Positions 9,782-19,080 of a DNA stretch of 64,000 nt are shown piece after piece. The DNA comes from CAVVXX01 sp963707975 (GTDB taxonomy: Bacteria; Pseudomonadota; Alphaproteobacteria; Micropepsales; Micropepsaceae), in the NCBI GenBank assembly GCA_963707975.1, contig OY970177.1, positions 310,001 to 374,000 on the forward strand, written 5' to 3'. Numbering within the stretch: the stretch's first letter is position 1; every line of letters starts with the position of its first letter. The position numbers and the translations under genes were made by a program. The notes beneath the pieces were generated by a model that was given only the letters and a program-made list of their open reading frames with translations, was not told the origin of the DNA and made no database searches.

Positions 9782-10825
9782 ATGGCGCAACACACATCCT
9801 TTTTGCTAAGCTATCGACCAATCAGTACTTTCCTAGACGTCCATAAAGCCCCGCGAGAACTTATGATCTTCATTTTCAGTTCGGCCCGTAGCGGTTCCAC
9901 TTGGCTTGGCAAAATTTTTGATAGTCATCCGGATGTTCTCTACCTCCACGAGCCGGATATCATTGATCGTGGGTTGGATTTGCTGCCATTTTGGTTCGAA
10001 AGCGACCCCAAACCTGCCCAGATCAGAGCGGCGCGCGAGTACTTGGATCGACTTGTCACTGCACGATCACTTCGAGCAACTGGGACCTACCCATTTTTTC
10101 GCAAGCGGTATCGCGGACGGTTTGGTGAAAATGTTCGGCGCTCACTCATATATGCCGCAAAAACCTCAGAGCATGTTGGCCTTAGTCGCTATTCGAATTT
10201 CATGAGGATTCCGGACTTTGCCAATGGCACCAGCGTAATAGTCCCCGTCCTGAAGTCGGTGAGCGCGCTCGGGCGCGCAAACGCCCTCATCCAAGCCGGT
10301 GGTCGAGATTTGCAATCCGTTCTACTGCTTCGCCATCCATGCGGTTATGTTAATTCGATGCTTCGTGGACAAGCTATGGGTATAATCGAGCGAAGAGGCT
10401 CCCTGGGGCGTCTTCTGAACACCGCAGCTGCTCGCGAATTGGATGTAAACAGATCCGTCCTTTCAGCTGCTGACAATATCGAGACACTTACCTGGGAATG
10501 GTTGCTCTCCAATATCGAAGCCTACGCGGCAATTAGAGCGGGTGGTGGGACGACAGTTCTATTTGACACATTAGTTCAAAATGCTTGCTCGGAAGTTAGA
10601 CGACTATTTGAGAAAGTTGGGCTTACCTGGGGCTCTCAGAATGAGAGCTTCTTAAGTACGATGGGCCGCAAGGAAGGCAGTTACTATTCCGTATTTCGTG
10701 AAGATTCGGTGCGTGCGGCAAGCCGCTGGCAAAAGGAACTCACCCCCGACACTATCGCACGAGTCCGCACCATCGTCACGCGCGGTACGATCGGGCGAAT
10801 GTTTTTCCCATATGATGTCAATTAA
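9782..10825 (+). CDS. Sulfotransferase family protein
   Basis: The 347-residue protein carries both PAPS-binding signatures. The 5'-phosphosulfate loop is SSARSGST (33-40), followed by the acidic HEP. The 3'-phosphate motif is LLLRHPCGYVNSML (181-194), with Arg184 and Ser192. It should transfer sulfate from PAPS to a hydroxyl group, probably on a glycan given the neighbours. I chose ATG 9782 because the upstream frame (from 9710) has no domain content. The gene runs opposite to the Tat-protein gene, so the interval 9640-9781 probably holds both promoters. Confidence 0.8.
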   Translation: MAQHTSFLLSYRPISTFLDVHKAPRELMIFIFSSARSGSTWLGKIFDSHPDVLYLHEPDIIDRGLDLLPFWFESDPKPAQIRAAREYLDRLVTARSLRATGTYPFFRKRYRGRFGENVRRSLIYAAKTSEHVGLSRYSNFMRIPDFANGTSVIVPVLKSVSALGRANALIQAGGRDLQSVLLLRHPCGYVNSMLRGQAMGIIERRGSLGRLLNTAAARELDVNRSVLSAADNIETLTWEWLLSNIEAYAAIRAGGGTTVLFDTLVQNACSEVRRLFEKVGLTWGSQNESFLSTMGRKEGSYYSVFREDSVRAASRWQKELTPDTIARVRTIVTRGTIGRMFFPYDVN

Positions 10826-10992
10826 TCCCTCCGTGGATTTAGATATCAGCCGTTTATAACTAGATTGTTGGTTTTTAATTAGTTTAGTGCAACACTTGAT
10901 TTCAAGCACCGTTGCTCTAAGCGTTAAACTGCTGGCAGACTAATACTTTTGCATTTCACTCCGTCGGCTCTGTTATAGGTTGCACTTAATAT

Positions 10993-12310
10993 TCAAATCT
11001 CATTTTTCTCCAGCGTGTCATTCGGCCTCGTGGCCACGAAGGGTAAAGCTGCGGATGCATCCCTTATCTCGTCTTGGGCTTTTGATCTGGACACTAGCAC
11101 CCTTAGTGCCGGAAGCAGCCCTAAATAGATAATGAAAATATCATAATACGCCATGCTGAGTGCTGCTCCTCCGAGGCAGAATACAAAGAGGCTGAGCTGA
11201 ATCATTGTCGCCAAATCTCGCGCCCATCGAAAGATCCCTTCGGTTGCAAGTCGCTCTTCTAATCTTGACTGTGTTCAAGAAGGCTAAAACGAGCAAGAGC
11301 ATGTAAAGAGTAAATCCCAGGAAGCCATTATCGCCCATCACTTCAAAGAAAATACTATGCGCCGCATGCGTCGATTTTCCAGGGACATAATGGTTGAAAA
11401 CTTAGGTTGCTGAGGCCCATCAAAACCCGGCGCCAAAAGGAAAATGATCTATGGCAAAGCCATAGGCAACTTTCCACGCATGACACGGCCCTGAAATGAC
11501 ACATCAGCGTTGGCAGATTGAATTGTGTTCATCCGCTCGTAAAAGGACTGGGGCATAAAATAGAGCGTTGGAAGAATGACTGCAGCTGCCACAATCGGAT
11601 AAATGAACTTATTCCGGGCGCGAAACCAAGCAACGAGCAAAAGAGCTCCAGTGCCAAGTAGGCCCCCCGAGAATAACTCCCAAGTACTGATATTGAAGTG
11701 AACGCCATACCCATTAACAAGCCTCTAGGGATCCATGTGTTGGCGCTCTGAATCCGAAGATAATTCGCCAGCGGTAAGACCATCAGAAGCGCAAGCGCAA
11801 GCTGATTGTTGTCGCCTATGATTGAATGTGCGGGGCCAAGAACATGGAACTCGCCTCCCGTTATCAACGTGAATAGTCCTCCTTTTACACCGTAATAAAA
11901 TAGCGAAATGACGATCACCCAAATAATCGCATGAATGCGGACTTTGTTGGTGGCCATGGCGCCAATAAATAACCCAAGTGCGAACACCCTCCAGGTTCGA
12001 TTCCAAATGGGCCACGAGACTTCGGTCTAACTGCAACGAAAAGTATTGATTGTCATCCAGACTAAAAAAATGAGAATGAGATAAAAGGTTGCGTCCCCAG
12101 GCGGCAGTTTTCGCTCCTTTGAGACAAACCCATGAAGAATCGTGACATAGCAATAATGAGGTTGAGCGGAGCCGTTTGAGCAAAGCCAAACGTCTCCTCA
12201 TGGGGCTGCATACAGGTGAACCACGTCCAAAGGAGGATGCCAACGAAAGGCCAGCGAAACGTAAGTCCGAGGCCGCCAAGAATGGCAAGTACGAGAACGA
12301 TATCACGCAT
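10993..12310 (-). pseudogene. Exosortase-A-type O-glycosylation ligase, multiply frameshifted
   Basis: Pieces in all three minus-strand frames line up as one polytopic ligase of the O-antigen ligase superfamily, of the kind paired with exosortase A. In order they are: N-terminus MRDIVLVLAILGGLGLTF from 12310; QPDRSLVA-like region near 12010; FYYGVKGGLFTLITGG and DNNQLALALLMVLPL (11900-11770); YERMNTIQS (11540); HAAHSIFFEVMGDNGF (11350); and RMIQLSL-like C-terminus ending at 10993. At least five shifts separate them. The order and spacing match an intact ancestor. It follows the methyltransferase gene by 77 bases on the same strand. No exosortase lies in the window. Confidence 0.75.
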
Positions 12311-12387
12311 GATGACCGATCCCAATTTTCGTCAATTTGACCATAAGGCGGCGGGTACAAAAAGTGACGTTCAGATCGATCGTTTCC

Positions 12388-13047
12388 CTAGGGCAACTTG
12401 ATAACAATTGCCTGCCGGGTAGGAAGTACCAAAGGGCGCTCTGGCTTGTCAGCGAAAAACTCATCCACTGCTGCGCGGGCGCCAGGACAACTTCGAAATC
12501 CATAATCATCAAAGACGATGAAGCCGCCAATGGTCATGCGAGGATATATAAATGTACAACAGTCAAATACCGGCTGATATAGTGCCACGTCGATATGTGC
12601 CAGAGCAATTCTTTCGGATTCCATCTCCCGAAACGTCTCTGGAATGAGCCCGACGTGAAAGACAATATCCTCGGCCCTACCGACCACATCTTTCACGATC
12701 TCTAAGCTCGTATCAGAGTAAAGACCTTCTTTATGAAAATCTCGATCCGATTTGCCAGCAGGCAGGCCAGTGAAAGTATCGAAAAGATGCAACTTTTTGC
12801 CATGTTCCGACGCGATCACACGCGCCAAAACTGAAGCGGTGCCTCCTCTGTAGACCCCGCATTCCCAAAAATTTCCGGGCACATGACGCGCCTGCTGCGC
12901 GAGACTGTAGAGAACCCACACTCTCTCAGATGCAACAGCTGAATGTTTCGCCACGGTGGCCATAACATCCTTAAACTCTCCTAGCCCTTCCCAAGGCGAA
13001 AAGTGCGGCCGATAAAATTGGGCATCAGGCAACATATCGAGAGGCAC
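12388..13047 (-). CDS. TylF/MycF-family O-methyltransferase
   Basis: The 219-residue protein has the family landmarks: SAM-binding loop ECGVYRGG (62-69), LFDTFTGLP (88-96), an acidic residue after the fourth strand (D153 in HIDVALY) and FIVFDDYG (177-184). Enzymes of this type methylate sugar hydroxyls. The frame opens with GTG at 13047, which overlaps the TAG of a 41-codon frame that looks like its missing N-terminus. The upstream order on this strand is beta-helix protein, methyltransferase, ligase. Probable role: methylation of a glycan made by this locus. Confidence 0.8.
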   Translation of the reverse strand: MPLDMLPDAQFYRPHFSPWEGLGEFKDVMATVAKHSAVASERVWVLYSLAQQARHVPGNFWECGVYRGGTASVLARVIASEHGKKLHLFDTFTGLPAGKSDRDFHKEGLYSDTSLEIVKDVVGRAEDIVFHVGLIPETFREMESERIALAHIDVALYQPVFDCCTFIYPRMTIGGFIVFDDYGFRSCPGARAAVDEFFADKPERPLVLPTRQAIVIKLP

Positions 13048-13172
13048 TACTCGAGAGGGGGCGTTAGGCGCCGTTGAAGGCCGCGGACTGCATCAACGAG
13101 AATAGGCGGAAGGATAGCCTTCAGAAACTTTCGCAATTGAATCAACCACACATTGTTGTTGCCGTGAGCCAT
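13047..13172 (-). CDS. Short frame, likely N-terminal part of the methyltransferase
   Basis: ATG 13172 opens 41 codons containing RKFLKAILPPILVDAVRGL, an amphipathic segment commonly seen at the start of sugar methyltransferases. Its TAG shares one base with the GTG of the methyltransferase frame. Either one base change has split a single gene, or the two are translationally coupled. Confidence 0.45.
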   Translation of the reverse strand: MAHGNNNVWLIQLRKFLKAILPPILVDAVRGLQRRLTPPLE

Positions 13173-13334
13173 GGAGAATTCTTCCCTTGCGCGGAAATAA
13201 TCTTAAGTGAAGACTTCTGCACAGTATAACGCCTCTGTTATGTGAGGGCACTTCGAGAATTTCTTTCGCAATTCATCTGTCGTTGGGTACATGGGTAAGT
13301 CAGTCAAATTGAGGTTGATAAGTTGATGGTGGAA

Positions 13335-14365
13335 TCAGTCAATAGAGCCAGGCCCCTCAATTAGAAGCACCTTCCCAGTAATGCGATTATCATGAAGCTT
13401 AGCAGGTGTAGTCGTTAAGTTACGCACGAACACAGTCCTCTTTTCCATATCGTTCGCGAATTCGTTATTTTCGATCTTAATTTCCGGCGTAGCGTTTAAG
13501 CCAGTCTTGGCCTCTGCCCCAATGACGATGGCAGCCGTCGGATTTTCCGCATGCGGCCCTTTCTCGAGATGGTTACCGCGGATCAACACCGAGCCACCTA
13601 CGGGGATGTCGATGAGATAGCTCGCCGTACCTGTTGCTCCATCGCGGATTGTGTTGCCGATGATCTCGGTGCGTAAGGCTCGAGATTTGATGTGATGACC
13701 GATGTGCTGACTTAGAAACCTGGAATCCTCAATTCTCAACCGATCGATTCGCCCGACATAAATTCCATGCGCGCAGTCTTCCACGCAATTGCCATTACCC
13801 TGGAACAGACTGCTTCGCACGATGATGGTGCCGCCGTTATTTGTTCCCGCCAGAATGCCCTCCTCGTTGTCGATGAAGCGGCTGTCTTCAATGGTCAAAT
13901 TTGTGCCTTCAGCACGGATGCCTGCGCCATTATGTTCTGGTGCATGAGCGCCCGCGAAGGTGATCCCCCGAACAGTGACATCATCGCCCTGGATGACGAA
14001 TAAAGCCTTTTCGGCGCAGATATTGTCGGAAACCACGACATCGCCCGTACCTTCGATGGTGATGTTGCTCGCACGGCTCGGCCAACTGCACACTCAGGAT
14101 AATTGCCAGATTGAATTGAGACGGTCTCCCCTGAAACAACAGCGTCTGCTGCCTTCTGGAGTGTGGAATATTTTTGCCCAGTACCAACCGTCAAAACCTC
14201 GTTTCGCAATTTTGGTTTTGTCGCCGTTGCATTTGCTGGCCGATCGGCTGTCGCGCCGGACACATTTGCGGGGTCAGCTAGGCTGGCGGGCTCCGTTGAA
14301 AGAGCTGCACCTCCGGCCATCATCGCCATGAGAAGTAAAGCTTCTGGTGAGATTGCGCGCATCAT
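13335..14365 (-). pseudogene. Exported right-handed beta-helix protein, one frameshift
   Basis: The first frame starts at ATG 14365, behind a GGGAG ribosome site, and gives a hydrophobic signal-like segment, a low-complexity linker and the strand LTVGTGQKYSTLQKAADAV, the usual entry of pectate-lyase-like helices. Near 14085-14092 the frame changes and continues as repeated rungs such as VTVRGITF, LTIEDSRF and LRIEDSRF to the stop at 13335. Together they make a protein of about 340 residues. Such proteins bind or cleave polysaccharides outside the cytoplasm. Its place at the head of the methyltransferase and ligase genes suggests one transcript. Confidence 0.7.
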
Positions 14366-14403
14366 TCGCTCGATCTCCCAACTAGCCTGGATAGCCACAC
14401 ACT

Positions 14404-14469
14404 TTATCTAGCAGGCCAGCGAAGGGTCAGCCCAAGGCCTCCGGCAATGGCGAGGACGAGGTCACGCAT
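14404..14469 (-). pseudogene. Relic N-terminus of a second O-glycosylation ligase
   Basis: The 21-codon frame MRDLVLAIAGGLGLTLRWPA closely matches the N-terminus of the ligase pseudogene at 12310 (MRDIVLVLAILGGLGLTFRW). It ends at once in a stop. It is best read as the stub left by a duplication or rearrangement of the ligase region. Confidence 0.6.
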
Positions 14470-14776
14470 GGGGGCCGGGCTTGGTGGTGGTCAAATCGCT
14501 CGGGCACTCCGTGGATGCCACTGCATTCTCCTAGACAAGTTACGGCTTAAGCGCGCCCTGCGCTCTGCCAAATTCCGAGGCCTAAAGGCACCGCGACATT
14601 TTCATGCCCAGATATCCGTAACGTCTGTTTACAGTCAGCCAATCACATTTCTCCATCCCCATTGAAATCACAAGGTTTTTCGATTTGGCACGAAGTTTGC
14701 TTTACTGTCTCTAATAAGAACCGCAAGTCCAACGAACAAATTAGGTTTTCAAATCAGCGGGATGGGGAAAAGGACG
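14470..14776. other. Upstream region of the PEP-CTERM array
   Basis: No gene is supported. The stretch separates the minus-strand locus from the plus-strand PEP-CTERM genes and contains the sigma-54 promoter described separately. Confidence 0.6.
14685..14701 (+). promoter_or_regulatory. Sigma-54 (RpoN) promoter
   Basis: TTGGCACG, four bases, then TTGCT matches the -24/-12 consensus (TGGCACG-N4-TTGC) at every key position. It points at the first PEP-CTERM gene, whose ATG lies about 65 bases beyond the predicted start of transcription. RpoN control of PEP-CTERM genes is known in other exosortase bacteria. Confidence 0.8.
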
Positions 14777-15412
14777 ATGATGAAGCAGTTGCTGGGGATT
14801 TTCAGTATCGCCGTGATCTCCCTATTGGCTTTAGCCCTGCCGGCCAAAGCCGACCAAATCGCGGACGACACCATCATTGATCCTTTTTTCGTTGAGTCCA
14901 TGGGATTGGCCAATACCTGCCCGGCAAATTGCGGTAGCGTGGTGCTCGCCGTCGACCCACTCTCCGGTAAGACCACCGTTGAGTATATTTTCAACTCGAC
15001 CATTCCAAACGTCGTGGCAGGGGACGTGAAGGTTACTGAATTCGGCAGTTCAACTGTAGACGATCTGATTCGCTTCGAGGATTTATCCGGGGTGGCCGTC
15101 GCTTTTCTCTATTCTTATGATAACGGAAAATATCTTGCCGACGTTGGGCCGCCCCCGTCGTACCAAAGTAACACTTGGACTATTTCGGAGGACAAGACCG
15201 AATCGACCGGCTTTACATACTTGCCGACCTCTGTTGAACCGGGGTTCTGCAGAACACTGGCATTGACCGCCTGCTCTTCGCGCGCTGAGTACGGGCTTCA
15301 AAGTGCAGATCCCGAACCAGGCACACTCGCCCTCTTCGGCGCTGGCCTGATCGGTCTTGGAGCACTCAGGCGTCGCCGCAAGAGTAAATCTCAAGCCAAC
15401 GTTTCACACTAA
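14777..15412 (+). CDS. PEP-CTERM sorting-domain protein 1 (intact)
   Basis: This 211-residue secreted protein starts with a signal peptide (residues 1-26, ending LPAKA). It ends with a complete exosortase sorting tag: PEP at 179-181, a hydrophobic helix LALFGAGLIGLGAL, then RRRRKSK. The body contains two Cys in NTCPANCGS and a beta-rich domain. ATG 14777 follows an AAAGGA ribosome site; an ATG at 14762 has none. Exosortase would cleave the tag during export to the surface. It is the only unbroken member of the four-gene array and has a close paralogue directly downstream. Function of the body is unknown. Confidence 0.85.
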   Translation: MMKQLLGIFSIAVISLLALALPAKADQIADDTIIDPFFVESMGLANTCPANCGSVVLAVDPLSGKTTVEYIFNSTIPNVVAGDVKVTEFGSSTVDDLIRFEDLSGVAVAFLYSYDNGKYLADVGPPPSYQSNTWTISEDKTESTGFTYLPTSVEPGFCRTLALTACSSRAEYGLQSADPEPGTLALFGAGLIGLGALRRRRKSKSQANVSH

Positions 15413-15431
15413 CTGAATGGGCTACAGGACA

Positions 15432-16072
15432 ATGAGCAAACAATTTCTGGGAATTTTCAGCCTTGCGGTCGTTTCGTTTTTGGCTTTAGGACTTCCGGCC
15501 AAAGCCGACCCAGATCACTGACGACACCATCTCCGACCCGTTTATAAATGAGGCACAGCCTTATAATACGTGCCCCAGCAATTGCGGGAGCGTCGTCCTC
15601 GCCGTGGACCCCATCTCAGGCATCAGAACGGTCGAGTACATCTTCAATTCGACCGTTCCAACCGTCCAGCCGGTGATCTATTACTCAAAGAGCAGGAAAC
15701 CAACAAGATCGGCGATGTGCTCCGCTTCGAAGACATCAACGGCGTCTCCGTCGCGTTTCTTTTCCGACGATCCCGGCAACGGTCATCCATATCCGGCCGA
15801 TGTAGGCCTGCCGCCTTCTTACCAAAGCAACACCGTAACGCTAACCGAGACCAGCATAGAAACCTCGGGGAGCACGTATGACCCAGTTCCGGCCAACCTG
15901 GGTTTTGCCAAATAACGAAAGTAATAAACAATGTACCAACGCTGGTCCGTGCGCGGGCTATGTGATCCAGAGCGACGACGCTATTCCCGAGCCCGGCACA
16001 CTCGCCCTCTTCGGCGCTGGCCTCATCGGGCTGGGGGCGCTGCGTCGGCGTAAGGTACGCAAGGCCGCATAA
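15432..16072 (+). pseudogene. PEP-CTERM protein 2, frameshifted paralogue of protein 1
   Basis: The gene starts at ATG 15432 with a signal peptide ending LPAKAD. An extra C near 15509-15511 then breaks the frame. The other frames carry the rest: NCGSVVLAVDPISG, GDVLRFEDINGVSVAFLF, PPSYQSNTVTL, and finally IPEPGTLALFGAG with RRRK at 16072. The paralogous segments in protein 1 are CGSVVLAVDPLSG, IRFEDLSGVAVAFLY and PPSYQSNTWTI. At least four shifts are needed to restore it, so no full product is expected unless the sequence is wrong. Confidence 0.75.
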
Positions 16073-16107
16073 GCGGGAATTTCTGATTTTGAGGAGAGGA
16101 CAATTAG

Positions 16108-16841
16108 ATGTTCAATAGATCATTCGCAGCCGTGATCATTGCTGGCGCGATGTTCGCGCTTGCGACGGGACGAGCAGTACGTCGATCATCTACGACAATG
16201 GCGCCCCTAATAACTTTGACGGCTACAACTTTGGCTATGGCGGTTCCGCGGACGATTCCTGCTGCCCCCAGACAGCCACAATCACGGGCGCTAATTTTTG
16301 GGGCTACAGCGATGTCGCAGGTGGTGCCGATCTAAGTTCGATCGGCTGGCAATTTTCCCCGACGCCAGCGGCGCCCCCGGAGCGGTTCCTCTCGACACCG
16401 GGCTGGCGACGGCAACGCCGAACGACACAGGTAATTTTCTCACTCCTCCCGACGCTTCGGGTTTCGAGATCTACGAAGTGAGTTTTTTCCTTCCGAATAT
16501 CAATTTGCCTGCCGGCACATCGTTCTGGTTGGCGCTTAATTCGGGTCCGCTTGGAACTGCCGAAGATCCTTATGGCCCTGGCTGCTCGAACACCGCTTAC
16601 GGCTATTGTGAAAGCGGATGGGTGTATACCAACTCGCTACATGGGCAATACGCGGTAGACGGTTACGGTCCGGCAAATGTGGGCTACCCAGATTGGCAGC
16701 CATATGACGACCCCCGGGTAGTGGTCAGTACTATGACAACGCGTTCCAACTTGTACCCGAGCCAGGCGACGCTCGCTCTATTCGGCGCAGGACTGCTTGG
16801 CTTGGGCGCACTCCGTCGTCGTAAGGGGCAAGGCTGCATAA
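16108..16841 (+). pseudogene. PEP-CTERM protein 3, frameshifted
   Basis: ATG 16108 follows a GGAGAGGA ribosome site and opens a signal peptide (FAAVIIAGAMFALAT). Shifts near 16165 and 16357 move the body between frames; it contains NNFDGYNFGYGG and FLPNINLPAGTSFWLALN. The tag motif LVPEP is present at about 16750, but an extra G right after it pushes the helix LALFGAGLLGLGAL into another frame. A further extra G near 16826 removes the natural TAA at 16839, so the open frame runs on to 16909. It resembles PEP-CTERM proteins with a beta-sandwich body. Confidence 0.7.
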
Positions 16842-16963
16842 TCAAAGGAAAGAAATCATATGTTTGGTTGGTGAGGAGTTTGACGCGAATTCAAAAGATA
16901 GGGGCGTAGGCACGATCGTAGTGGCAAAGCTACCGAGGCCAGAACAAAGCAGGAGGGCGTGAC

Positions 16964-17520
16964 ATGCATGTTGTTGATTGGTTGACCCGGTCGCGTTTGG
17001 CGATGGCGGTAGCGGTATCTTCTCTTTTCCTAATCACACTGCCTGCGTATGCGGTGCCGATCGCCTCGCCAGTCAACGGCGAATTCTACTCGTTCCAGCT
17101 CCTCGGCGTCTCCTTCGGTCCCACAGGTGAGACGGTGGGCATTCATGTGTATGACGACACATACGACACGTCTGCCTATGGGCACGTGACAATCACCGAT
17201 CTGACGACCTCAACGGTCTTGTATAACTTCACGTCCGGAGATTACGGCGTCTATGGGCCCCCGGAACGTATAACACGCCATCCTTTGTGCTGCCGTATAA
17301 CGACCTTCTGTCGTACAATTTCAGCGGCCAGGAATACTCGAACATGGACATCATCTTCGGCACAGTCGTGGCATCCGGTGGATGGTACTATGGTGTGTAT
17401 CCGACCTATTCGACGAGCGAACGCATTCCAGCACCTGAGCCCGGCACGCTCGCTCTATTTGGCGCAGGATTGCTTGGCTTGGGCGCGCTCCGTCGGCGCA
17501 AGGCAAGTAAGTCCGCATAA
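16964..17520 (+). pseudogene. PEP-CTERM protein 4, one frameshift
   Basis: The first frame gives a signal peptide (residues to about 31, ending LPAYA) and a beta-rich body ending at about 17253 within GGGCCCCCGG. The continuation is in another frame, from TYNTPSFVLPYNDLL to the sorting tag APEPGTLALFGAGLLGLGAL and RRRK. A change of one or two bases in the C run would restore a protein of about 185 residues. It is the last gene of the array and is followed by a strong terminator. Confidence 0.75.
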
Positions 17521-17546
17521 GCAAGATAATCAAAACTCAATTCGAT

Positions 17547-17577
17547 AAAGGGGCTGCTGGCAAGGGCGGCCCCTTTT
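17547..17577 (+). terminator. Intrinsic terminator of the PEP-CTERM array
   Basis: AAAGGGGCTGCT pairs with GGGCGGCCCCTTT over about 12 base pairs (some G-U) around a five-base loop, and the stem ends in TTTT. It lies 27 bases after the last PEP-CTERM stop. Confidence 0.8.
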
Positions 17578-17711
17578 GCATTGGGCCTCAGTGTTTGTGG
17601 ATGGTCGATTGACGGAACTGGCATCCGGTAATGTCTGGTGAAATCCACTATCCTCGGGTAAGTCCGGTCCTGCCTTACATTGGATCTACGCGCTAAGTCC
17701 GCTTTTGATGC

Positions 17712-17724
17712 TGTGGACGGCGCC
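17712..17724 (+). repeat. Left inverted repeat of the IS
   Basis: TGTGGACGGCGCC is perfectly complementary to 19068-19080. Shortly after it, CACTC and GAGTG can pair, so the short leader before the transposase is also structured. Confidence 0.8.
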
Positions 17725-17790
17725 CACTCTGCGGCATCGGAGTGCCCTAGGGTGGTTGTGTCGAAGCAAACCACTTGAGGGGAGCCGTCC

Positions 17791-18825
17791 ATGGGCGAAA
17801 TTAGCACAATTGGTCTCGATATTGCGAAGTTGGTATTTCAAGTTCACGGCGTCGATGGCGCGGGTGCGCTGGTGATCCGCAAGCGCATTGGTCGCTCAAT
17901 GGTGTTGGAGTTCTTTGCCAACCTGCCGCCGTGCCTGGTGGGGATCGAAGCCTGTGCGACAGCGCATCACTGGGGCCGTGAGCTGCAGGGGCTTGGCCAC
18001 ACGGTGAAGCTGATGCCGCCGAGCTATGTAAAAGCCTATCTCAAACGCAGCAAAAATGATGCGAACGATGCTGCAGCGATCTGCGAGGCGGTGACTAGGC
18101 CATCGATGCGGTTTGTTCCGATAAAGACGAAGGAGCAGCAGGCTGGCTTGATGCTGCACCGGACCCGGCAATTGCTGGTGCGTCAGCGCACGATGTTGAG
18201 CAACGCCATGCGAGGACACCTGGCCGAACTCGGCATCGTGTCGGCGAAGGGCAGCTCAGGAACCAGCGAGTTGCTTGGGATCATCGCGGACGTACTGGAT
18301 AACCGGGTTCCCCCAGCTGCCCGCGGCATTCTCGATGTGCTGGCGCGGCAGTACATCGCCATCGGAGCCGAGATCGGATCAATCGACAAGAGCATCCTGG
18401 CCTGGCACCGCTCGTGTGAGGCGAGCCGTCGCCTGGAGGAGATCCCAGGAATCGGCCCGATCGTTGCCACAGCCCTCGTTGCTGAGATCGGCGACTGGAA
18501 GGCGTTCTCATCGGGGCGCAGCCTTGCCGCCTGGATTGGGTTGGTGCCGAAGCAGCATACGACCGGCGGCAAGGACAGGCTCGGCAGCATCACCAAGCAG
18601 GGCAATCGATACTTGCGATGGTTGCTGGTCGCCGGCGCGATGGCGGTCATCCGCTATGCGCAAAAGCACGGTACGGAGAAGCGGCCGTGGCTCGGGCGAT
18701 TGATGGAACGCCGGCCGACGAAGGTGGCTGCGGTTGCGCTTGCCAACAAAACTGCGCGGATCGCCTGGGCCATTATGGTGCACGGCGACAGATACAGAGA
18801 GCCGAAGCTGTTGGGGGCAGCGTGA
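17791..18825 (+). CDS. IS110-family DEDD transposase
   Basis: The 344-residue enzyme has the RuvC-like N-terminal domain with acidic residues in GLDIAK, GIEACATAHHW and KNDANDAAAICEA. The C-terminal Tnp domain has EIPGIGPIVATALVAE and the serine-containing FSSGRSLAAWIGLVPKQ. It would recombine the circularised element into a target chosen by an element-encoded RNA. The gene is intact, with a GGGGAG ribosome site before ATG 17791, and its length is normal for the family. It appears competent. Confidence 0.95.
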   Translation: MGEISTIGLDIAKLVFQVHGVDGAGALVIRKRIGRSMVLEFFANLPPCLVGIEACATAHHWGRELQGLGHTVKLMPPSYVKAYLKRSKNDANDAAAICEAVTRPSMRFVPIKTKEQQAGLMLHRTRQLLVRQRTMLSNAMRGHLAELGIVSAKGSSGTSELLGIIADVLDNRVPPAARGILDVLARQYIAIGAEIGSIDKSILAWHRSCEASRRLEEIPGIGPIVATALVAEIGDWKAFSSGRSLAAWIGLVPKQHTTGGKDRLGSITKQGNRYLRWLLVAGAMAVIRYAQKHGTEKRPWLGRLMERRPTKVAAVALANKTARIAWAIMVHGDRYREPKLLGAA

Positions 18826-18829
18826 GAGA

Positions 18830-19067
18830 CGCCAACAGATAGATCGGCAACACCAATTGGCGAGGGCATGACGACGTAATGCAGACACGGTCGTTCCGGG
18901 GATCGGGAGAGCCCGTTTGGGTCAACGCACTTCCAAGTGCGTGTTTTTGATTGGGACCCGTTTCCGCGCAGAGCATTAAGGCCAGCGGCTACATAAGCCG
19001 CACAAACAGGCCGGACACATGACCGCACCCGACCAATGCTGCATAAACGTCAGAAAGTTCTTGCCAT
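18830..19067 (+). ncRNA. Candidate guide (bridge/seek) RNA region of the IS
   Basis: This non-coding right end can fold. ACGCACTT pairs with AAGTGCGT around CC (18924-18941), and GGGTC can pair with GACCC (18919-18923 with 18955-18959). Next to the stem, TTTGGGTCAA (18916-18925) is the exact complement of TTGACCCAAA in the rebuilt insertion site, and TTTTTGAT (18944-18951) nearly equals the left flank CTTTTGAT. IS1111 elements encode their targeting RNA in this position. Exact RNA ends cannot be set by eye. Confidence 0.6.
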
Positions 19068-19080
19068 GGCGCCGTCCACA
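19068..19080 (-). repeat. Right inverted repeat of the IS
   Basis: GGCGCCGTCCACA mirrors the left repeat. It is followed almost at once by the right half of the split palindrome. Confidence 0.8.
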
